64,000 bases of DNA from Methylocystis sp. IM3 (GCF_038070105.1 NZ_JBBPBZ010000002.1:2182001-2246000); one strand, 5' to 3'; positions 52,999-62,663 are shown, numbered from the stretch's first letter. Translations and numbers: made by a program. Notes: generated by a model from the letters alone, not told the origin.

Positions 52999-53748
52999 AT
53001 GCTCTGGCCCTCGGCGGGGGACGGGCGCATAGTGCCGTGGTTTGATCCATGGATAAGTCCTAGGCGCCAGTTTTTAACCCTCGCTGCGGCGCTTGCCCTC
53101 GGCGCCTTGTCGCCCTGCGCCCAAGCGCAGGACGCGTCGCAAGTTCTTCGGGTCTCTTTCAAGGACGGACGCGCCGTCGTCAGGGGCGCCGTGAAGGGCT
53201 ACGACACGCATGACTACGTCTTCCCCGCTGGCGCAGGCGAGTCGATCAAGATCAGACTCACGAGCCGCAAAGCCTTCTTCAACGTGAACCCGCCGGGCTC
53301 GGAGGAGGCGCTCTTCAATGGCTCTATCGCGGGCTCGATCTTCACAGGCGAGGCGGCCATCAGCGGCGATTACACCGCCCGCGTCTATCTCATGCGCAAT
53401 GAGGCGCGCCGGGGCACGGTCTCCCCCTACACACTCGCGATCGAAGTCGGACAAAAGAAAGCAGCGGCGGAAAAAGGCCCTGATTTCGCCGATGGGCTCA
53501 CGGGCGGCCCGGATTACTGGCAGGTGACGGGTGTTCCGGCCGGGGACGCGCTCAAGATTCGGGCGACGCCCTCGCCGAAGGCAAGGCTCGCCGCGGACGC
53601 GCCGAATGGGGCGGCGCTCAGGAATCTTGGTTGCCGCAACACGGGTGGCCAGCGCTGGTGCCGCGTGGAAGACGCCCGCAAACAGGCCGGCTGGGTGAAC
53701 GGGCGCTATCTGCGGGAGGGGCCAGGGCCCGATGGTCAGGCCCGGTGA
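52999..53748 (+). CDS. Exported SH3-like domain protein
   Basis: The protein (up to 249 residues) has an export signal with paired arginines (SPRRQFLTLAAALALGAL), probably Tat-type. An N-terminal domain follows (VVRGAVKGYDTHDYVFPAGA) that resembles periplasmic inhibitor-like folds, and then a C-terminal SH3-like domain (GVPAGDALKIRATPSPKARL; WCRVEDARKQAGWVNGRYL). Such domains bind peptidoglycan or ligands in the periplasm. An alternative GTG at 53032 would shorten the leader. Its end overlaps the convergent rlmH gene by 13 bp. Confidence 0.72.
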   Translation: MLWPSAGDGRIVPWFDPWISPRRQFLTLAAALALGALSPCAQAQDASQVLRVSFKDGRAVVRGAVKGYDTHDYVFPAGAGESIKIRLTSRKAFFNVNPPGSEEALFNGSIAGSIFTGEAAISGDYTARVYLMRNEARRGTVSPYTLAIEVGQKKAAAEKGPDFADGLTGGPDYWQVTGVPAGDALKIRATPSPKARLAADAPNGAALRNLGCRNTGGQRWCRVEDARKQAGWVNGRYLREGPGPDGQAR

Positions 53749-54215
53749 TAGGGATGGCCCGACAGGATTGTCATGGCCCGGTAAATCTGCTCGGCCGCCA
53801 GAATGCGCACGAGTTGATGCGGCAGCGTCATCGCCCCGAACGAAAAGACCGTTGTCGCCCGCGCGCGGATACTGGCGTCTAGCCCTTCCGAACCACCCAC
53901 GGCAAACCAGAGCGCCTTGCGGCCGGCGTCTCGCTCGCGGCCGATGAAGTTCGCGAAGGCCGCGCTATCCGCCGCCCTGCCCCGCTCGTCGAAGACGACG
54001 AGCCCGGCGTCGGCCGGGAGGACCGCCAGCATGTCTTCCGCCTCCCGCGCCATGCGCTCGGCGGCGTTCCTGGCCTTGCTTTCGTCCAGTTCCCTGAGGT
54101 CGAGCCCTTCCAGGCCGATGCGCCGCAGTGCGGCGATGCGCTCGGCGTAGCGCGCGTAAATCTCTCGCTCGGGACCAGCCTTCAGCCGACCCACGCAAAT
54201 GAGCCCCAATCGCAC
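53736..54215 (-). CDS. rlmH: 23S rRNA (pseudouridine1915-N3)-methyltransferase
   Basis: This 159-residue SPOUT methyltransferase modifies pseudouridine 1915 in 23S rRNA helix 69. Motifs are MRLGLICVGRLKAGPEREIY, LVVFDERGRAADSAAFANFI, LWFAVGGSEGL for the SAM knot, and FSFGAMTLPHQLVRILAAEQ followed by YRAMTILSGHPYHRA. Length is normal. It follows rsfS by about 30 bp, the common ribosome-maturation pair. Confidence 0.96.
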   Translation of the reverse strand: MRLGLICVGRLKAGPEREIYARYAERIAALRRIGLEGLDLRELDESKARNAAERMAREAEDMLAVLPADAGLVVFDERGRAADSAAFANFIGRERDAGRKALWFAVGGSEGLDASIRARATTVFSFGAMTLPHQLVRILAAEQIYRAMTILSGHPYHRA

Positions 54216-54245
54216 GAAACGGCCTGCCCGACGCGGTCTAAGGCG

Positions 54246-54668
54246 TCAAACGAGCCGAATCTCGACAGGCCGGTCGCCGCCCCACATCTTCTCGAGGTTG
54301 TAGAACTGGCGCACCTCGGGACGGAAAATGTGGACGATGACGTCGCCGGCGTCGATCAGCACCCAGTCGCACTGGGGCAGGCCCTCGATGCGCGCGACGA
54401 CGCCCGCATCCTTGAGAGCCCGGACCGCCTTGTCGGCGATGGCTCCGACATGCACGGTCGAGCGCCCGGTCGCGATGATCATTTCATCGGCGAGGGCGGT
54501 CTTTCCGCGCAGATCGATGGAGATGACGTCCTCGGCCTTTGTTTCGTCCAGAGCCTTGAGAACATTTTGCACGATCGAGCCGCCTGGCGGCGCTTTGGCG
54601 CCGATCCTCGGCTGGGAGGGGCGTCCCGCTCCCGGTTGAACACTCGTCGACAGCGTTGCAATCCTCAT
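54246..54668 (-). CDS. rsfS: Ribosome silencing factor RsfS
   Basis: This 140-residue protein (from ATG 54668) binds L14 and blocks subunit joining under starvation. The core reads VLKALDETKAEDVISIDLRG, TALADEMIIATGRSTVHVGA, LKDAGVVARIEGLPQCDWVL and DAGDVIVHIFRPEVRQFYNL, a complete RsfS/DUF143 domain. An N-terminal Ser/Gly/Pro-rich extension precedes it, and ATGs at 54695 or 54728 are possible earlier starts. rlmH follows downstream. Confidence 0.93.
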   Translation of the reverse strand: MRIATLSTSVQPGAGRPSQPRIGAKAPPGGSIVQNVLKALDETKAEDVISIDLRGKTALADEMIIATGRSTVHVGAIADKAVRALKDAGVVARIEGLPQCDWVLIDAGDVIVHIFRPEVRQFYNLEKMWGGDRPVEIRLV

Positions 54669-54762
54669 ACTTCGCGGCCTCTTGCCTGACCGCATCCAGA
54701 GGATGGAACCCTTTCGTCCCGATTGCAATATGAAAGCGGTCCGCTGGACCCGCCGAAGGCAG

Positions 54763-54788
54763 AAAAAAACCCGGCGCGTTTGCCGGGT
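54763..54788 (-). terminator. Rho-independent terminator, leftward
   Basis: ACCCGGC (54769-54775) and GCCGGGT (54782-54788) form a perfect stem; the minus strand continues into a T7 run. It would stop leftward transcription from the oxidoreductase gene before rsfS. Confidence 0.75.
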
Positions 54789-55103
54789 CTCTAGGCAGTT
54801 CGGGCTAATCGAGAGGCGGGAGGAACCTCAAAGCCGGAACAACTGAAATATAGATCAGTTTGCGACGAATTGCTCGTTTCTTTTTCGTCACGAGGACCGT
54901 CAGAGGGACGAATCGGATATGATAACAATCAAAAACAGGTCCTCATGGACGTCGGCCGCCTCGCTGTCCGATTTTGAAACATGCACCGATTCAGCAACTT
55001 AGCAGACGGCTAGGCGCAGCCGGCCCGCAGCCCGTGTCTCGAAAGCCACAGGCGCGAGCGAATTGCGCGGCATGGCAGGCTCACCGCCCGCCAGAGGCCG
55101 AAT
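54789..55103. other. Intergenic region without a supported gene
   Basis: About 315 bp between the terminator and the oxidoreductase stop. It is locally AT-richer around 54840-54960. Short frames exist but have no ribosome-binding site or protein-like composition; an untranslated RNA cannot be excluded. Confidence 0.4.
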
Positions 55104-56078
55104 TCAGGGGATCAGCACCATGGACCCCGCCGTTTGGCGTGATTCGAGCGCGGCGTGAACGCTTGCGGCGTCCGCGAGCGGAAAAGACTTCGGCTCCTCG
55201 ATGGTCAGATGGCCGCGCTTGATGGCGCGCAGCATGTCCTCGGCCATGTCCTCGTAATCCTTGCGCCTGGCGATATAGGTGAAAAGCGACGGCCGCGTCG
55301 CATAGAGCGAGCCCTTCTGCGCGAGAAGATTGATGTCGAACGCGTCGATCGGACCGGAAGCCGATCCGAAGCTCACGAACATGCCCAGGGGCGCGAGGCA
55401 GTCGAGCGAGGCCGGGAAGGTCGCCCGCCCGACCCCGTCATAGACCACGTCGCAAAGCCGGCCGCGCGTGATCTCGCGCACCCGCTCGGGGAAATTCTCC
55501 TCACGATAGAGGATCGTATGCTGCGCCCCAGCCTTCTCGGCGATGGCCGCCTTCTCCGGCGAGCCGACGGTGGCGATGACCTTGGCGCCGAGCGCGCGCG
55601 CCCACTCGCAGAGCAACTGGCCGACGCCGCCCGCCCCGGCGTGAATCAGCACGCGATGGCCCTTTTTCACCCGGAAGGTCCGGCGCAGCAGATATTGCGC
55701 GGTCAGGCCCTTGAGCATCATGACGGCGCCCTGCTCGTAGCTGATCGACTTCGGCAGATGAATGACCGAATCGGCGGAAATGTTGCGCGCCTCGCTATAG
55801 CCGCCGAGCGCGCCGACATAGGCGACCCGGTCGCCGACCTCGAAATCCTCGACCCCCTCGCCGACCGCGACCACCTGCCCGGCGCCCTCGTGGCCCGGCA
55901 CGTAGGGATGCTCGGCGGGATAGGCCCCGGTGCGGCGGTAGATGTCGATGTAGTTCACCCCGATGGCCTTGTGGCGAATCTGCACCTCGCCCGGCGCCGG
56001 CGGCGCGAGGTCGACCTCCTCCAGCAGAAGCGCCTCGGGGCCGCCCGGCCGGTGAACGCGGATCGCCTTGACCATCAA
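55104..56078 (-). CDS. NADPH:quinone oxidoreductase-type medium-chain dehydrogenase
   Basis: This 324-residue MDR protein has a GroES-like N-terminus (IRHKAIGVNYIDIYRRTGAY; PYVPGHEGAGQVVAVGEGVE) and a Rossmann domain with HRVLIHAGAGGVGQLLCEWA and VIATVGSPEKAAIAEKAGAQ. It lacks the zinc-binding cysteines, as in the quinone-reductase subgroup. It probably reduces quinones or enones with NADPH. The start is MMVKAIRVHRPGG; either Met is possible. It is followed by a strong terminator. Confidence 0.9.
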   Translation of the reverse strand: MMVKAIRVHRPGGPEALLLEEVDLAPPAPGEVQIRHKAIGVNYIDIYRRTGAYPAEHPYVPGHEGAGQVVAVGEGVEDFEVGDRVAYVGALGGYSEARNISADSVIHLPKSISYEQGAVMMLKGLTAQYLLRRTFRVKKGHRVLIHAGAGGVGQLLCEWARALGAKVIATVGSPEKAAIAEKAGAQHTILYREENFPERVREITRGRLCDVVYDGVGRATFPASLDCLAPLGMFVSFGSASGPIDAFDINLLAQKGSLYATRPSLFTYIARRKDYEDMAEDMLRAIKRGHLTIEEPKSFPLADAASVHAALESRQTAGSMVLIP

Positions 56079-56239
56079 AACCTCCAGAAATAAACCGCCA
56101 ATACGGTTCAGATAGCACGGGATTGCGACAAGACAGCCGGAAACCGCGCTATGAGCCTGAAACCTGTCCGCATCGCGGCCAGAGTCTCGCCCTCGGCCGC
56201 AGGGGCCGCTATAACGGGGTGAGGATCAGGAGTTTTGTG

Positions 56240-57496
56240 ATGACCGAGGGTTCCGCGCGGACGGGCGCGACGACGAAGACCGACATTCTCGTTGCCGGGG
56301 CGGGCTCCACGGGCCTCGCCGCCGCGCTGGCCTTCGCCCGCTCGGGGCTGAAGGTCGCGCTCGTCGGCCGCATTCCGCCGCCGCTGCCGGGCCGCACCGT
56401 GGCGCTCTTCGAGGCATCGATCCGCTTTCTCGACGCCCTGGGCGCGCTCGAGCGCGTGAAGGAGCTGGGCTGCCCGGTCGAGGCGATCCGCATGATCGAC
56501 GACACTGATCAGCTCTTTCCGGTGCCGGAGCTGACGCTGCGCGCCAGTGAGGTCGATCTGCCGGCGCTGGGCGTCAACATCGCGAACGACGACCTCGTCG
56601 GCGTGCTGCTCGACCTCGTCCGCGGGCGTCCCGAGATCGAGCTGATCGACGCGGACATCACTGATTACGAGTATAGCGGCGCGAGCGCGGCCGCGATCCT
56701 TTCGGACGGACGCCGGCTCGAGGCGGATTTCCTCGTCGCCGCCGATGGGCGCAACAGCCGCGCGCGCGCCGTCGCGGGCATCGACGTGAAGGAATGGACC
56801 TATCCCCAGGTCGCCCTCACGATGATGCTGCGACACGAATTCCCCCACGACAACATGTCGACCGAGTGGCACACGCGCTCCGGCCCGTTCACGCTCGTGC
56901 CGCTGCCGCCGCGCGAGGACGCGCCGCACCGCTCCAGCCTCGTCTGGCTGATGAGCGTCGCCGACGCCCGCCGCCGCCTCGCCAAGCCGCGCGAGGAACT
57001 CGAATATGAGATCGAGGACTACGCCAAGTCTGAATTCGGGACGATGCGGATCGAGAGCGACATCGGCCAGTTCCGCATGGGCGGCATGCAGGTGTCGAAA
57101 CACGCCGCCGGCCGCATGGCGCTGGTCGGCGAGACCTGCCACATCTTCCCGCCGATCGGCGCGCAGGGCCTCAATCTGAGCCTGCGCGACGTGGCCGATC
57201 TCGAAGATTGTCTGGCCAGCGTCGATCTGCGCAACGAGCGCGAACTCTCGCGCGCCCTCGCCCGCTACGACCGGCACCGTCGCGCCGACATCGGATTCCG
57301 CACCCACGGCGTCGACGTGCTCAACCGCTCGCTGATCATCCCCTATCTGCCGGTCGATCTCTTCCGCGGCGCCAGCTTCATCGCCGTGGCGGCGCTGGGT
57401 CCGCTGCGCCGCGCCGTGATCCGCGAGGGCGTGCTGCCGCATCTCGTGCTGCCGCGTCTGATGCGCCGCGCCGTGCGGGAGGCGCGCGCAGGCTGA
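56240..57496 (+). CDS. FAD-dependent UbiH/COQ6-family hydroxylase
   Basis: This 418-residue flavoprotein monooxygenase has the Rossmann dinucleotide motif DILVAGAGSTGLAAALAFAR, the middle FAD motif DFLVAADGRNSRARAVAGID, and GRMALVGETCHIFPPIGAQG with LNLSLRDVADLEDCL, all typical of the UbiH/UbiF/VisC/COQ6 group that hydroxylates the ubiquinone ring. The ATG at 56240 begins a short polar leader before the flavin domain. Which ring position it acts on cannot be told. It is upstream of alr on the same strand. Confidence 0.9.
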   Translation: MTEGSARTGATTKTDILVAGAGSTGLAAALAFARSGLKVALVGRIPPPLPGRTVALFEASIRFLDALGALERVKELGCPVEAIRMIDDTDQLFPVPELTLRASEVDLPALGVNIANDDLVGVLLDLVRGRPEIELIDADITDYEYSGASAAAILSDGRRLEADFLVAADGRNSRARAVAGIDVKEWTYPQVALTMMLRHEFPHDNMSTEWHTRSGPFTLVPLPPREDAPHRSSLVWLMSVADARRRLAKPREELEYEIEDYAKSEFGTMRIESDIGQFRMGGMQVSKHAAGRMALVGETCHIFPPIGAQGLNLSLRDVADLEDCLASVDLRNERELSRALARYDRHRRADIGFRTHGVDVLNRSLIIPYLPVDLFRGASFIAVAALGPLRRAVIREGVLPHLVLPRLMRRAVREARAG

Positions 57497-57560
57497 CCTG
57501 CCGCGGCGCCCACATGCGCCGCCATGCGCTCGCCGATTTTTCGGCCTATGGTGTCCGTCT

Positions 57561-58709
57561 ATGGGAATCCTTTCGCCCGCCGAGCGCCCTGTCGCGGCCA
57601 TCGATCCATCTGAGCCGATCGAGACGGGCGTGCTGACCGTCGACCTCGGCGCGCTCGCCGCCAACTGGCGCCAGCTCTCGTCCGCCGCACGAGGCGCCGA
57701 GTGCGGCGCCGTGGTCAAGGCCGATGGCTATGGGCTCGGCCAGGCCGCGGTGATGCGCGCGCTCGCCTCGGCGGGGTGCAGGACCTTCTTCGTCGCCAAT
57801 CTCGCAGAGGGCGAGACCGCGCGGGCGCTCGCGCCCCACGCGAATATTTATGTCCTGGACGGCGTTGCGCCGGGCTGCGCGCCGCGGCTCGCCGCCGCCG
57901 CGCTCAGGCCCTGTATCGGCTCTTTCGCCGAACTGGAGGAATGGTCTGCGACGAGCGTCCTCCTTGGCCGCAGGCTGGAGGCCGCGATCCACTTTGACAC
58001 CGGCATGAACCGGCTTGGCTTTGCGCCGTCGGACGCCGCCGAGGCGGCGGCGCGGTCAACCGGAATTGCGCCCACGCTGGTGATGAGCCATTTCCTCAGC
58101 GCGCAATTGCCGGACGCGCCTGTCAACGCGAAGCAGATCAGCGCCTTCGAGACGGCGCGGGCGTATTTCCCGGGCGTTCCCGCCTCCCTCGCCGCCTCCT
58201 CCGGCGTGTTTCTGCCGCAGCGGCCGCATCTCGATCTGGTGCGCCCCGGCTATGCGCTCTACGGCGGCAATCCCACCCCCGGCGCAGCCAATCCGATGCG
58301 ACGCGTGGCGAGTCTCATCGCTCGAATCCTCTCCGTTCGCGAACTCGCCGCCGGGGAAACCGTCGGCTATGACGGGGTCTTCATGGCGCAGCGCCCGACC
58401 AGGGTCGCGACCATCGGGGCCGGCTATGCCGACGGCCTGCCGGTTTCCGCAACCGCCGCGCCCGGCAAGGCGGCCGGCGAGGCCGTGGTCGGCGGCCGGC
58501 GTTGCCCGTTCGTTGGCCGGGTGTCGATGGACTATATTGTGCTCGACGTCACCGACGCACCGGCGCAAGCCGCACACCGCGGCGCCTGGGTGGAGCTGCT
58601 CGGCGATACGATCGACGTGGACGAGCTGGCGTCCCGCGCCCGCACCATCGGTTATGAGGCGCTCACGCGTCTGGGGCGGCGCTATGCCCGTCGGTATGTC
58701 GGCGATTAG
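57561..58709 (+). CDS. alr: Alanine racemase
   Basis: This 382-residue PLP enzyme interconverts L- and D-alanine for peptidoglycan. The PLP lysine is Lys53 in CGAVVKADGYGLG. Other motifs are AAIHFDTGMNRLGF, VMSHFLSAQLPDAPVNAKQI, HLDLVRPGYALYGGNP, VATIGAGYADGLP and CPFVGRVSMDYIVLDVTD. Length is normal for the family. It lies about 60 bp after the UbiH-like gene and is convergent with maf. Confidence 0.95.
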   Translation: MGILSPAERPVAAIDPSEPIETGVLTVDLGALAANWRQLSSAARGAECGAVVKADGYGLGQAAVMRALASAGCRTFFVANLAEGETARALAPHANIYVLDGVAPGCAPRLAAAALRPCIGSFAELEEWSATSVLLGRRLEAAIHFDTGMNRLGFAPSDAAEAAARSTGIAPTLVMSHFLSAQLPDAPVNAKQISAFETARAYFPGVPASLAASSGVFLPQRPHLDLVRPGYALYGGNPTPGAANPMRRVASLIARILSVRELAAGETVGYDGVFMAQRPTRVATIGAGYADGLPVSATAAPGKAAGEAVVGGRRCPFVGRVSMDYIVLDVTDAPAQAAHRGAWVELLGDTIDVDELASRARTIGYEALTRLGRRYARRYVGD

Positions 58710-58736
58710 CCGCCAACGATCCTTGAAGGCGCGCCG

Positions 58737-59375
58737 TTACGCCTTGGCGAACCAGGGCTGAAGGACGGGATAGCCCTCGCCCGCCAGCAGGGAAACGGTC
58801 TCGTAGAGCGGCAGGCCGACAACAGCCGAGTAGGAGCCGACGAGCTTCACGACAAAGGCTCCCGCGAGACCCTGAATCGCATAGCCGCCCGCCTTGCCGC
58901 GCCATTCCCCCGAGGCGAGATAGGCGTCGACCTCGAGCGAACTCAGACGCTTGAAGCGCAGACGCGCCTCGACGAGCCGTTTGCGCTCGTAGCCGCGCGG
59001 GTTGATAAGGCTCACCGCCGTATAGACGCGATGCTGGCGGCCGGAGAGAAGCTGGAGGCATTCCTCCGCTTCCTCTGTCGTGTCCGGCTTGGGCAAGCTG
59101 CGGCGGCCGACGGCGACGACCGTGTCGGCGGCGATGAGATAGGAATGCTTCAGATCCGGATGGACCGTGCGCACCTTGGCGGCGGCGGCGGCCTTCTCGC
59201 TCGCAAGGCGGATAGCCAGCGCGCGGGGCGATTCGCCTCTTTGCGGCGTTTCGTCGATATCGGCGGGAAGCAAAGCGTCGGCCTCTAGCCCCGCCTGCTG
59301 CAAAAGCGCAAGGCGACGCGGCGAGGCCGAGGCCAGAACGAGCTTGGTCTTGGGAGCGGCGGGGTCGGCAGTCAC
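58737..59375 (-). CDS. maf: Maf family nucleotide pyrophosphatase
   Basis: This 212-residue protein hydrolyses non-canonical or standard (d)NTPs. The conserved N-terminal [59 protein letters not shown] and [20 protein letters not shown] segments define the Maf fold, with active-site Asp in AADTVV. The order infA-maf on one strand is the typical alphaproteobacterial arrangement. Confidence 0.94.
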   Translation of the reverse strand: MTADPAAPKTKLVLASASPRRLALLQQAGLEADALLPADIDETPQRGESPRALAIRLASEKAAAAAKVRTVHPDLKHSYLIAADTVVAVGRRSLPKPDTTEEAEECLQLLSGRQHRVYTAVSLINPRGYERKRLVEARLRFKRLSSLEVDAYLASGEWRGKAGGYAIQGLAGAFVVKLVGSYSAVVGLPLYETVSLLAGEGYPVLQPWFAKA

Positions 59376-59399
59376 GAAAGTCTCCGCCTCGAAAAGGAG

Positions 59400-59618
59400 T
59401 TACCGGAAACGATAGGTGATTCGGCCTTTGGTAAGGTCGTAGGGCGTCATCTCGACCAGCACCTTGTCGCCCTCGAGCACGCGAATGCGGTTCTTGCGCA
59501 TCTTGCCCGCCGTGTGGGCGATGATCTCATGATCGTTTTCGAGCTTTACCCGAAACATCGCGCTGGGCAAGAGTTCAGTGACGATTCCGGGAAATTCGAG
59601 CAGTTCTTCCTTCGCCAT
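59400..59618 (-). CDS. infA: Translation initiation factor IF-1
   Basis: This 72-residue S1-fold protein ([71 protein letters not shown]) is a full-length IF-1, which occupies the ribosomal A site during initiation. It lies 24 bp upstream of maf on the same strand. A hairpin with a T-run lies upstream of the start at 59675-59710. Confidence 0.98.
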   Translation of the reverse strand: MAKEELLEFPGIVTELLPSAMFRVKLENDHEIIAHTAGKMRKNRIRVLEGDKVLVEMTPYDLTKGRITYRFR

Positions 59619-59674
59619 GTGGTTCCTTTTGAGCGCCCTGGCCCTGCCGAAAGGGTCACATAGCGCGGGAAAGC

Positions 59675-59710
59675 AAAAAGCCCGCTCGCCCGGTCGGGCG
59701 GCGGAGTCGG
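59675..59710 (-). terminator. Terminator-like hairpin upstream of infA
   Basis: GCCCGCTCGCCC pairs with GGGCGGCGG across a short loop, and the minus strand continues into TTTTT. It lies about 60 bp before the infA start in a region without an upstream minus-strand gene, so it is either a leader attenuator or a leftover terminator. Confidence 0.5.
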
Positions 59711-59848
59711 CGCGGAACGTAATCGAGAAAGTCGCATTTGTGAACCAAAGAGTTTGCGCGGCCTGCCCGGAAGGCCAAGCTCGCCGGTTCTCGACAGGGG
59801 CGCCAAGCGGAGTCGCCCGCCCGGCCGAAAGGCGCCATAGTCCGCCCC

Positions 59849-61396
59849 ATGCAGGCCGAAGACGACCTCACAATTCCGCAAGGAACCAACGCCCCCGAGC
59901 TCAGCGTCACGGAACTCGCCAATGCGCTCAAGCGCACGGTCGAGGACCGTTTCGGCCGCGTGCGCGTGCGCGGCGAAATCTCGAATTATCGCGGCCCGCA
60001 CGCTTCCGGCCACGCCTATTTCTGCCTCAAGGATCAGGGCGCGCGGCTCGACGCCGTGATCTGGAAGGGAACCTTCCTGCGCCTGCGCACCCGCCCGCAG
60101 GAAGGCCTCGAGGTCGTCGCCACCGGCCGCATCACGACCTTCCCCGGCAAATCCTCCTACCAGATTGTCATCGAGGCGATGGAGCCCGCCGGCGTCGGCG
60201 CGCTGATGGCGCTGCTCGACGAGAGGCGCAAGAAACTCGCCGCCGAGGGGCTGTTCGACGAATCGCGCAAGCGGCCCCTGCCCTTCCTTCCGAAGGTGGT
60301 GGGCGTCGTGACCTCGCCCACGGGCGCGGTCATCCGCGACATTCTGCATCGCCTGAACGACCGCTTCCCGCGCCGCGTGCTGCTCTGGCCGGTGCGCGTG
60401 CAGGGCGAAACCTCGGCGGCCGAGGTCGCGGCGGCGATCGCGGGGTTCAACGCCCTGCCGCCCGGCGGGCCGATCCCGCGCCCCGACGTGCTGATCGTCG
60501 CGCGCGGCGGCGGCTCGCTCGAGGATTTGTGGAGCTTCAACGAGGAAGTCGTCGTTCGCGCCGCGGCGGAAAGCGCCATTCCGCTCATCTCGGCGATCGG
60601 CCACGAGACGGATGTCACGCTGCTCGACCATGTCGCCGACCTGCGTGCGCCGACGCCGACCGGCGCCGCCGAAAAGGCCGTGCCGGTGCGCGCCGAGCTC
60701 TTGGAGCATCTCGCGGGGCGCGCGCGGCGCCTCGCTCTGGCGAAATCCCGCGCCCTCGAACAGCGCCGGGCGACGCTCGCGACCTTCGCCCGCCTTCTGC
60801 CGACGCCGGAGCAATTGCTTCAGACGCCGCGCCAGCGGATCGACCGCGGGGCCGAGCGGCTGCGCGCCGCCCTGCGGGGCGCACAGGACGGGCGCAGGCT
60901 TAGGCTGTCGCGTCTCGCCCACGCGCTCGCCGGCCATTCCCCGCAGGCGGAGCTGCGGGGCAAGACCGAGCGCCTCAGGGGGCTCGGCCAAAGGCTGCAA
61001 CAGGGGCTCGTGGCCCGCCTGGCGCTCGCCCGCCAGCAGATGCGGGGGGACCGCCAGCGCCTGGAGGCCATTGCCGCGCGTATGTCCCGCGCCATGGAGA
61101 CCTCGATCGGCCAGCGCAAGGACAAGCTGGCGCGGCTTGCCCGGCTTCAGGACTCGCTCAGCCACAAGGCCGTGCTGGCGCGGGGGTTTGCGCTGGTGCG
61201 AGACGAGAAGCGCCACCTGCTGCGCAGCGTCTCGCAGGCGCCCGCCGGGACGGCGCTCACCATCGAATTCGCCGACGGGCTCATCGCCGCGAGGGCTGGC
61301 GAGACCGAGCCGGTCCCACAGCCGCCCTCCTCGCCCTCCGCGCCGAAGCGCAAGCCGCGAAAGGCGGGCGGAACCAACCAAGGCTCCCTGTTCTGA
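59849..61396 (+). CDS. xseA: Exodeoxyribonuclease VII large subunit
   Basis: This 515-residue protein has an N-terminal OB domain ([40 protein letters not shown]), the central catalytic domain ([60 protein letters not shown]), a long coiled coil (about 300-440), and a C-terminal region, as in ExoVII large subunits. The extra Pro/Arg/Lys-rich tail ([14 protein letters not shown]) is unusual. The small subunit XseB is not in the window. It is convergent with the next gene, with directly abutting stops. Confidence 0.95.
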   Translation: MQAEDDLTIPQGTNAPELSVTELANALKRTVEDRFGRVRVRGEISNYRGPHASGHAYFCLKDQGARLDAVIWKGTFLRLRTRPQEGLEVVATGRITTFPGKSSYQIVIEAMEPAGVGALMALLDERRKKLAAEGLFDESRKRPLPFLPKVVGVVTSPTGAVIRDILHRLNDRFPRRVLLWPVRVQGETSAAEVAAAIAGFNALPPGGPIPRPDVLIVARGGGSLEDLWSFNEEVVVRAAAESAIPLISAIGHETDVTLLDHVADLRAPTPTGAAEKAVPVRAELLEHLAGRARRLALAKSRALEQRRATLATFARLLPTPEQLLQTPRQRIDRGAERLRAALRGAQDGRRLRLSRLAHALAGHSPQAELRGKTERLRGLGQRLQQGLVARLALARQQMRGDRQRLEAIAARMSRAMETSIGQRKDKLARLARLQDSLSHKAVLARGFALVRDEKRHLLRSVSQAPAGTALTIEFADGLIAARAGETEPVPQPPSSPSAPKRKPRKAGGTNQGSLF

Positions 61397-61846
61397 TTAT
61401 TCGAAGCGCATCTGGAAGGCGACGATGCTGCGCTGCATGGCCGCGCGGGGAATGTAGCAGAAGACATTGGTCGAGAGCCGCGCCTCCTGGCAATGTTCAT
61501 GCGTCTCGGACCAGTCGTAGCCGAGCGTGTCCATGCAAGCCCTGATCTTTTGCTCGATCACCTTCGGATTGTCCCGGCGCTCCGCGGGGAAGTCGCGCTC
61601 GACCTGATATTCGCAATCCGTCACGTCCATCTTCATGCCTTCGAAATAGCGGCCGCTCGCGCCGCTCGTGACGAACATGGCTTCGGTCGCGACGATGAAG
61701 ACGAGGCCCAAGGCCAGCGCCACCTTGCCCTGCGTCTTGGTCTTGAAGAAGTGAAGATCGAGCAGCGAAAGCAGGCCGATCGCCAGAAGGCCGCCGCCGA
61801 GAAAGAGCGTGATCGGCGACAAAAACGGCGCAATGCCTTCGTTCAT
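61397..61846 (-). CDS. Membrane protein of unknown function (149 residues)
   Basis: The product has two N-terminal membrane segments (ITLFLGGGLLAIGLLSLLDL and VALALGLVFIVATEAMFVTS), then a soluble domain with four cysteines (VTDCEYQVERDFPAERRDNP; KIRACMDTLGYDWSETHEHC; NVFCYIPRAAM), suggesting disulfides in the periplasm. Length and topology suit a two-pass envelope protein. The stop codon abuts the xseA stop. No family is recognised. Confidence 0.72.
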   Translation of the reverse strand: MNEGIAPFLSPITLFLGGGLLAIGLLSLLDLHFFKTKTQGKVALALGLVFIVATEAMFVTSGASGRYFEGMKMDVTDCEYQVERDFPAERRDNPKVIEQKIRACMDTLGYDWSETHEHCQEARLSTNVFCYIPRAAMQRSIVAFQMRFE

Positions 61847-61974
61847 TTTGTTTCTCCAAACCCGCGCCGCCTCCTAATGATAGTGGCGAACGCGCGGCGC
61901 GCAAGGCTTGGCCATACGCTCGGCCCGCGCCTGCCTGCCGCCGCGGGCGTCGCCGTTCATCTTTCGTTAACCGT

Positions 61975-61989
61975 TTAACCTTTTATTAA
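61975..61989. promoter_or_regulatory. CtrA-type motif TTAA-N7-TTAA
   Basis: TTAA-CCTTTTA-TTAA fits the alphaproteobacterial CtrA consensus TTAA-N7-TTAA. It lies in the AT-rich upstream region of pal, 129 bp before its start. A single match to a short motif is weak evidence. Confidence 0.4.
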
Positions 61990-62117
61990 GGACAAGCGAA
62001 TTTCGTTCGCATGTGACTGGTTCCACACACCCTTCGTCAAGGTTGACGGAACCTTCGTTTAACCTTCCCGCGGCTAGGACTGTCCCAGTCTTGGAGTCGT
62101 GACAGGAGTTTTCCCCC

Positions 62118-62663
62118 ATGCTGTCTTCCGCGAGCGCCCGTTGCGCCAGATTCGCCCTCGCTTTCACGGCCGTACTGGCCATGGCGGGCTGCGCGAAGAA
62201 TCCGGCGGACGAGGCGGCCGACCTCGCGGGCGGCGTGGGCGGTCCCGGCGGCCCCGGCGGCCGGGGCGGAATCGCCCGCGGCGGAATCGGCGCGCCCGGC
62301 AGCCCGCAGGACTTCGCCAGCAATGTCGGCGACCGCATTTTCTTCGAGACCGATTCGACGGACTTGACGGCGGCGGCCCAGTCGACGCTCGACAAACAGG
62401 CCGAATGGCTGAATCGCTACGCGCGTTACAGCTTCGCCATCGAGGGGCACGCCGACGAGCGCGGCACGCGCGAATATAATTTCGCGCTGGGCGCCCGCCG
62501 CGCCGAGGTGACGAAGAATTACCTGATTTCGCGCGGCGTCGCCGCTTCGCGCATCCGGACCGTGAGCTACGGCAAGGAGCGCCCGGTCGCCGTTTGCGAC
62601 GATATTTCCTGCTGGTCGCAGAACCGCCGCGCCGTCACTCTGCTGCCCGGCGGAAATTCCTGA
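62118..62663 (+). CDS. pal: Peptidoglycan-associated lipoprotein Pal (OmpA-like)
   Basis: This 181-residue lipoprotein has a signal with lipobox AMAGC (Cys25), a Gly-rich linker of about 25 residues (GGVGGPGGPGGRGGIARGG), and an OmpA-like peptidoglycan-binding domain (RIFFETDSTDLTAAAQSTLD; YSFAIEGHADERGTREYNFA; LGARRAEVTKNYLISRGVAA; SYGKERPVAVCD). It anchors the outer membrane to peptidoglycan and works with the Tol complex in constriction. tolB, normally just upstream, is absent here. The Gly-rich linker is longer than is usual for Pal. Confidence 0.92.
   Translation: MLSSASARCARFALAFTAVLAMAGCAKNPADEAADLAGGVGGPGGPGGRGGIARGGIGAPGSPQDFASNVGDRIFFETDSTDLTAAAQSTLDKQAEWLNRYARYSFAIEGHADERGTREYNFALGARRAEVTKNYLISRGVAASRIRTVSYGKERPVAVCDDISCWSQNRRAVTLLPGGNS

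Noticed and set aside
56108..57718. Minus-strand open frame opposite the UbiH-like gene
   Set aside because: Antisense shadow with no ribosome-binding site or recognisable domain.
59546..61381. Long minus-strand open frame (about 611 codons) opposite xseA
   Set aside because: It lies antisense to a clear ExoVII large subunit, its composition is Arg/Gly/Ala/His-rich without domains, and it overlaps infA; it is a codon-bias shadow in GC-rich DNA.
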